DNA from: Catenuloplanes niger
Lineage (GTDB): Bacteria; Actinomycetota; Actinomycetes; Mycobacteriales; Micromonosporaceae
NCBI RefSeq assembly: GCF_031458255.1
Contig: NZ_JAVDYC010000001.1
Location: 3,977,001 to 4,041,000 of the forward strand
DNA length: 64,000 nt
Direction: 5' to 3'
In this document: one piece after another, positions 61,357 to 64,000 of the stretch
Layout of the letters: every line of letters starts with the position of its first letter
Position numbering within the stretch: the stretch's first letter is position 1
Translations under genes and position numbers: made by a program
The notes under the pieces: model-generated
The model's input: only the letters and a program-made list of their open reading frames with translations
What the model was told of the DNA's origin: nothing
Databases searched by the model: none

Positions 61357-61370
61357 CCATGCCCGGGTGA

Positions 61371-61799
61371 TCAGGCCCGGGTGATCTCCTTGGCGGCCAC
61401 GCGGGCCTCGTCGGACCACGGCGTCGGGCGCATGGTGGCCGGGTCGAGGCAGACGTTGACCCGGCGGCCCTCCGCGTGCACGACCGAGCCGTCCGCGGAG
61501 AGGAAGCGGAACCGGTACTCCGCGCTGGTCGTGCCGAGCTTCTCCAGCCAGAAGTGCACGGCGGCGGGGCCGGCGCCGGCGATCGGCACGTGGAACGTCA
61601 CGGAGTACTCCCGGATGACGTTGAACGCGTCCGGCTTGGTCGGGCGGTTGCCGGCGAACGTCCAGCCGCGAGCGGCCCACCACTCCAGGATCGCGCGCTC
61701 GGCCAGCACGGCGTACCGCGCGTTGTGCAGGATGCCGAGCGCGTCCAGGTCGTCGAAGTGGATCGTGACGGGCGCGGTGACGCCGTACTCGGTGGTCAT
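61371..61799 (-). CDS. Hotdog-fold acyl-CoA thioesterase
   Basis: 142 residues. ATG 61799 overlaps the TetR stop (ATGA). Signature TIHFDDLDALGILHNARYAVLAERAILEWWAARG follows the DxDxxGxxHxxxY pattern of the 4-hydroxybenzoyl-CoA thioesterase/YbgC family. The EYSVTFHVPIAGAGPAAVHFWLEKLG and EYRFRFLSADGSVVHAEGRRVNV strands complete the hotdog. It hydrolyses acyl-CoA or acyl-ACP; chain preference unknown. It is regulated with the TetR upstream. Confidence 0.92.
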   Translation of the reverse strand: MTTEYGVTAPVTIHFDDLDALGILHNARYAVLAERAILEWWAARGWTFAGNRPTKPDAFNVIREYSVTFHVPIAGAGPAAVHFWLEKLGTTSAEYRFRFLSADGSVVHAEGRRVNVCLDPATMRPTPWSDEARVAAKEITRA

Positions 61800-62434
61800 T
61801 CGCTGTGCTCCTCGATTGTTCCGGGGTCGGTGCTCAGTGATCGCAGACGGGCGTGCATGGACCGCAGCGCGAGGTCGTAGGCCGCGTCCGTGCCGGCCAG
61901 CCGGGACTGCATGACCGCGGCCAGCCCGAGCGCCTCCGACTCGTACGCCAGCAGCGCCGGGTCGGTCCCCGGGACCAGCTCGCCGGCCTCGATCGCCTCC
62001 CGGGCCAGACGTTCGAGCAGGCCGAGCCAGTCCGCCAGGATCTCGGCCAGCCGCTCCTTGACCGGTCCCTCGCGCGCGTTGAACTCGAACTCCGCGTTGG
62101 CGAAGAAACACCCACCGGGGAGTACGGAGTCCGCGTAGAACGCGATCCGGCGGCGGTGCAGGGCCCACAGCCGGCGTACGCCACGCGGCTCGCGCAACGC
62201 CGGGCCGATCACCCGCTCCAGCCACTGCTCGCGGGCGCGCTCGATGGTGGCGAGCTGCAGGTCCTCCTTGCGGCGCCAGTGCGCGAACAGTGCGGACTTG
62301 CTGAGCCGCAGCTCGTCCGCGACCTGCGCGAGGGACAGGCCGTCGAGCCCGTCGCGGGTCGCCAGCGCCACGGCCGTGTCCAGCACCGCGGCCCGGGTGC
62401 GGTCACCGCGGGCGAGTCGTCCGTCGCGTGTCAC
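61796..62434 (-). CDS. TetR-family regulator
   Basis: 212 residues from GTG 62434 (GGAGCC before it). HTH: VALATRDGLDGLSLAQVADELRLSKSALFAHWRRKEDL, about residues 22-58. C-terminal TetR_C-type domain with GGCFFANAEFEFNAREGPVKERLAEILADWL. It is first gene of a pair with the thioesterase (4-nt overlap). A palindrome 23 bp upstream of its start is the likely operator, so it probably autoregulates and responds to an acyl compound (inference). Confidence 0.94.
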   Translation of the reverse strand: MTRDGRLARGDRTRAAVLDTAVALATRDGLDGLSLAQVADELRLSKSALFAHWRRKEDLQLATIERAREQWLERVIGPALREPRGVRRLWALHRRRIAFYADSVLPGGCFFANAEFEFNAREGPVKERLAEILADWLGLLERLAREAIEAGELVPGTDPALLAYESEALGLAAVMQSRLAGTDAAYDLALRSMHARLRSLSTDPGTIEEHSE

Positions 62435-62456
62435 GGCTCCGACGATACAAAAAGAC

Positions 62457-62466
62457 CGACCGGTCG
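62457..62466. promoter_or_regulatory. Candidate TetR operator
   Basis: Perfect palindrome CGACCGGTCG in an A/T-rich context (AAAAAGAC... GTAAATAATT), between the divergent TetR gene and the tadA-associated gene. The ACCGACCGGTCGT core resembles sites of this TetR class. Confidence 0.6.
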
Positions 62467-62571
62467 TAAATAATTTCCCGCCCATCTCAGCAGGCTTCCG
62501 GAATGCCCTATAAGCGGCCCTTGCAGCGACTAGCGTCACGCGTATCGACGGCTGGTATTCGGGGGGACCCA

Positions 62572-63120
62572 ATGTCGTACTTCGCTGCCGCCCTGGTCCG
62601 GGGCCCGAGTGGTTGGTCCGCTTCAGACCTCGCGCTCACCGGGGCCGCGGACACCGAGGACATCGCCGACCGCCTGCGCGACGTCGACCATGACGCCGAC
62701 CTCAGCCTGCTCTTCGTCGAGTCCGACGACTCCTACCTGGTGATCATGCGACTCGACGAGGGCGAGGACCCGCGCGTCTTCGGCTCCGACTCGATCTTCG
62801 CGGAGGAGTCCCGGCTGGGCGCGCTGCTGCTCAGCGACATCGAGATGCCCGCGATCGAGATCCACAGCGAGATCGAGTCGGTGACCGAGGGGGTCGAGGA
62901 GGGATCGGCCGCCCCGTCCCACGCGCTGGACGAGCCGGAGATCGACCCGATCGGCGACCCGGACCTGCTCGCCGACCTCGGGATCTCGTCACACGACCTG
63001 CTGGTGCTGTGCGGGCGGGAGGGCGTACACCCGTCGGACGTCACCCACGAACTGTGCGAGCAGATCATCGGCAGCGCGGAGGTCGTGGACGAGCTGCGGG
63101 AGCACGCGGTCCGGCACTGA
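62572..63120 (+). CDS. tRNA adenosine deaminase-associated protein
   Basis: 182 residues from ATG 62572 (GGGGGGA upstream). Starts MSYFAAALVRGPSGW. It is an acidic actinobacterial protein that nearly always precedes tadA; segments SLLFVESDDSYLVIMRLDEGEDPRVFGSD and ADLGISSHDLLVLCGREGVHPSDVTHELCEQI are typical. Its biochemical role is not established. A 100-nt gap separates it from tadA. Confidence 0.88.
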   Translation: MSYFAAALVRGPSGWSASDLALTGAADTEDIADRLRDVDHDADLSLLFVESDDSYLVIMRLDEGEDPRVFGSDSIFAEESRLGALLLSDIEMPAIEIHSEIESVTEGVEEGSAAPSHALDEPEIDPIGDPDLLADLGISSHDLLVLCGREGVHPSDVTHELCEQIIGSAEVVDELREHAVRH

Positions 63121-63220
63121 CCTCGGCCGCGCGCGGGCCTGGATCGGTGCGGATCTTTCCGCCGGGGTTGATCGTCCGGGCGGCCGGGGCGGCCGGCCGG
63201 GTGCCGGGAAGAATGCCGAT

Positions 63221-63691
63221 GTGGAGACGCGGCGGGAACGGCACGAGCGGTGGATGCGGCGGGCACTGTCGGTGGCCGCGGATGCGGCCGACGACGTACC
63301 CGTGGGGGCGGTGATCCTCGGTCCGGACGGCACCGAACTGGCGTCGGCCCGCAACGAACGCGAACTGACCGGCGACCCGACCGCGCACGCCGAGATCCTG
63401 GCGCTGCGCCGCGCGGCCGAGGTCGTCGGCGAGTGGCGACTGACCGGCTGCTCGCTGGTGGTCACGCTGGAACCGTGCACGATGTGCGCCGGCGCGCTGG
63501 TCCTGGCCCGGGTGGAGACGGTCGTCTTCGGCGCGTGGGAACCGAAGACCGGCGCGGTCGGCTCCCTCTGGGACGTCGTCCGCGACCGCCGGCTCAACCA
63601 CCGCCCGGAGGTCTACGCCGGCGTCCTCGAACCGGAGTGCGCCGCGCTCCTGCGCACCTTCTTCGACGACCGGCCCGGCGCTCTCGCCTGA
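63221..63691 (+). CDS. tadA: tRNA-specific adenosine deaminase
   Basis: 156 residues, GTG 63221; ATG 63254 (MRRALSVAADA) is an alternative. Cytidine-deaminase-like zinc motifs: PTAHAEILALRRAA (HAE) and LEPCTMCAGAL (PCxxC). C-terminal RDRRLNHRPEVYAGVLEPECAALLRTFF helix pair is TadA-like. Converts A34 to inosine in tRNA-Arg(ACG). Follows its associated protein gene, as usual in actinobacteria. Confidence 0.94.
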   Translation: METRRERHERWMRRALSVAADAADDVPVGAVILGPDGTELASARNERELTGDPTAHAEILALRRAAEVVGEWRLTGCSLVVTLEPCTMCAGALVLARVETVVFGAWEPKTGAVGSLWDVVRDRRLNHRPEVYAGVLEPECAALLRTFFDDRPGALA

Positions 63692-63745
63692 TCCGGCACG
63701 CTCGCTCTATCCGGCACGCTCGCTCTATCCGGCGCCCTTGCCTGG

Positions 63746-63770
63746 CCCGGCACCCTTGCCGGGTGCCGGG
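63746..63770 (+). terminator. Terminator between tadA and the converging gene
   Basis: 10-bp perfect stem CCCGGCACCC / GGGTGCCGGG with 5-nt loop TTGCC. The preceding 63692-63735 holds an ~18-bp tandem duplication (CCGGCACGCTCGCTCTAT). Confidence 0.8.
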
Positions 63771-63779
63771 TCGGGGCCG

Positions 63780-64000
63780 TCAGGCCGTGACGGCCGTGTC
63801 GAGGGCGATCTCGACCATCGCGGAGAACGTCTGCTCCCGCTCCTGCGACGTGGTCTTCTCACCGCGTTTGATGTGGTCGCTGACGGTCAGCAGGGTCAGC
63901 GCCTTCGCGCGGTAGCGGGCCGCCGTGGTGAACAGCGCCGCCGACTCCATCTCGACCGCGAGCACGCCGTAGTCGGCGAGCCGGTCGTACAGGTCCATCC
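63780..64000 (-). CDS. deoD: Purine nucleoside phosphorylase (DeoD type), C-terminal part
   Basis: Only the last ~73 residues are in the window; the start is beyond 64000. [40 protein letters not shown] carries the VEMES nucleoside-binding motif and the SDH loop of hexameric DeoD enzymes. The end [21 protein letters not shown] matches the family C-terminus. It splits purine nucleosides into base and ribose-1-phosphate in salvage. The upstream (higher-coordinate) sequence would confirm the start. Confidence 0.9.
   Translation of the reverse strand, partial: MDLYDRLADYGVLAVEMESAALFTTAARYRAKALTLLTVSDHIKRGEKTTSQEREQTFSAMVEIALDTAVTA

Overview
The window comes from a very GC-rich chromosome. It shows third-position G/C bias, many GTG and some TTG starts, and ATGA/GTGA start-stop overlaps. 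Actinobacterial gene neighbourhoods recur: SRP RNA-dnaX-ybaB-recR, lysC-asd, a leucine leader before leuA, the tadA-associated protein before tadA, and a DUF5753 regulator with DUF397. The content (bacteriophytochrome, LPMO, SARP regulator, molybdate operon, Dpp transporter) suggests a filamentous soil actinomycete, most likely Micromonosporaceae (Actinoplanes/Catenuloplanes-like). That placement is inference. The DNA looks like core chromosome with one intact insertion sequence and no prophage or CRISPR.

Left part (1-18 kb): a partial methyltransferase; an NlpC/P60 hydrolase with a basic heptad repeat; a three-gene operon (SRPBCC membrane protein, methyltransferase-DCC fusion, TetR) behind two matching inverted-repeat operators; a secreted beta-helix protein; an IS5-type element; a short Rho with tandem repeats upstream; a regulator-modABC molybdate operon; a HAD hydrolase and a DUF72 protein; then a divergent MurG-like gene and alr-ddl, which concern peptidoglycan precursors.

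Middle (18-44.5 kb): an AAA ATPase with a C-terminal HTH lies 5 nt upstream of a bacteriophytochrome kinase. After tRNA-Lys come a PP2C/RsbU phosphatase and an Rcp1-like single-domain response regulator, so a light-signalling module is plausible. tRNA-Ser, SRP RNA, an exceptionally long dnaX with a 15-bp minisatellite, ybaB and recR follow. Then come a five-gene dipeptide ABC transporter (C-A-B-D-F order), a secreted HNH protein, an XRE/DUF397 pair in convergent arrangement, and lysC-asd.

Right part (44.5-64 kb): an attenuated leuA; L,D-transpeptidase; an AA10 LPMO divergent from a YcnI-like protein; a SARP-AAA regulator; a histidine kinase translationally coupled to a degenerate kinase; RidA; an AraC/DJ-1 regulator; tyrA; a secreted beta-propeller; an M23 peptidase; a TetR-thioesterase pair; the tadA locus; and the 3' end of a purine nucleoside phosphorylase gene. 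A family of short dispersed repeats (about 70-90 bp) occupies at least four gene 3' ends, and several tandem repeats with 14-49 bp periods are scattered across the window.
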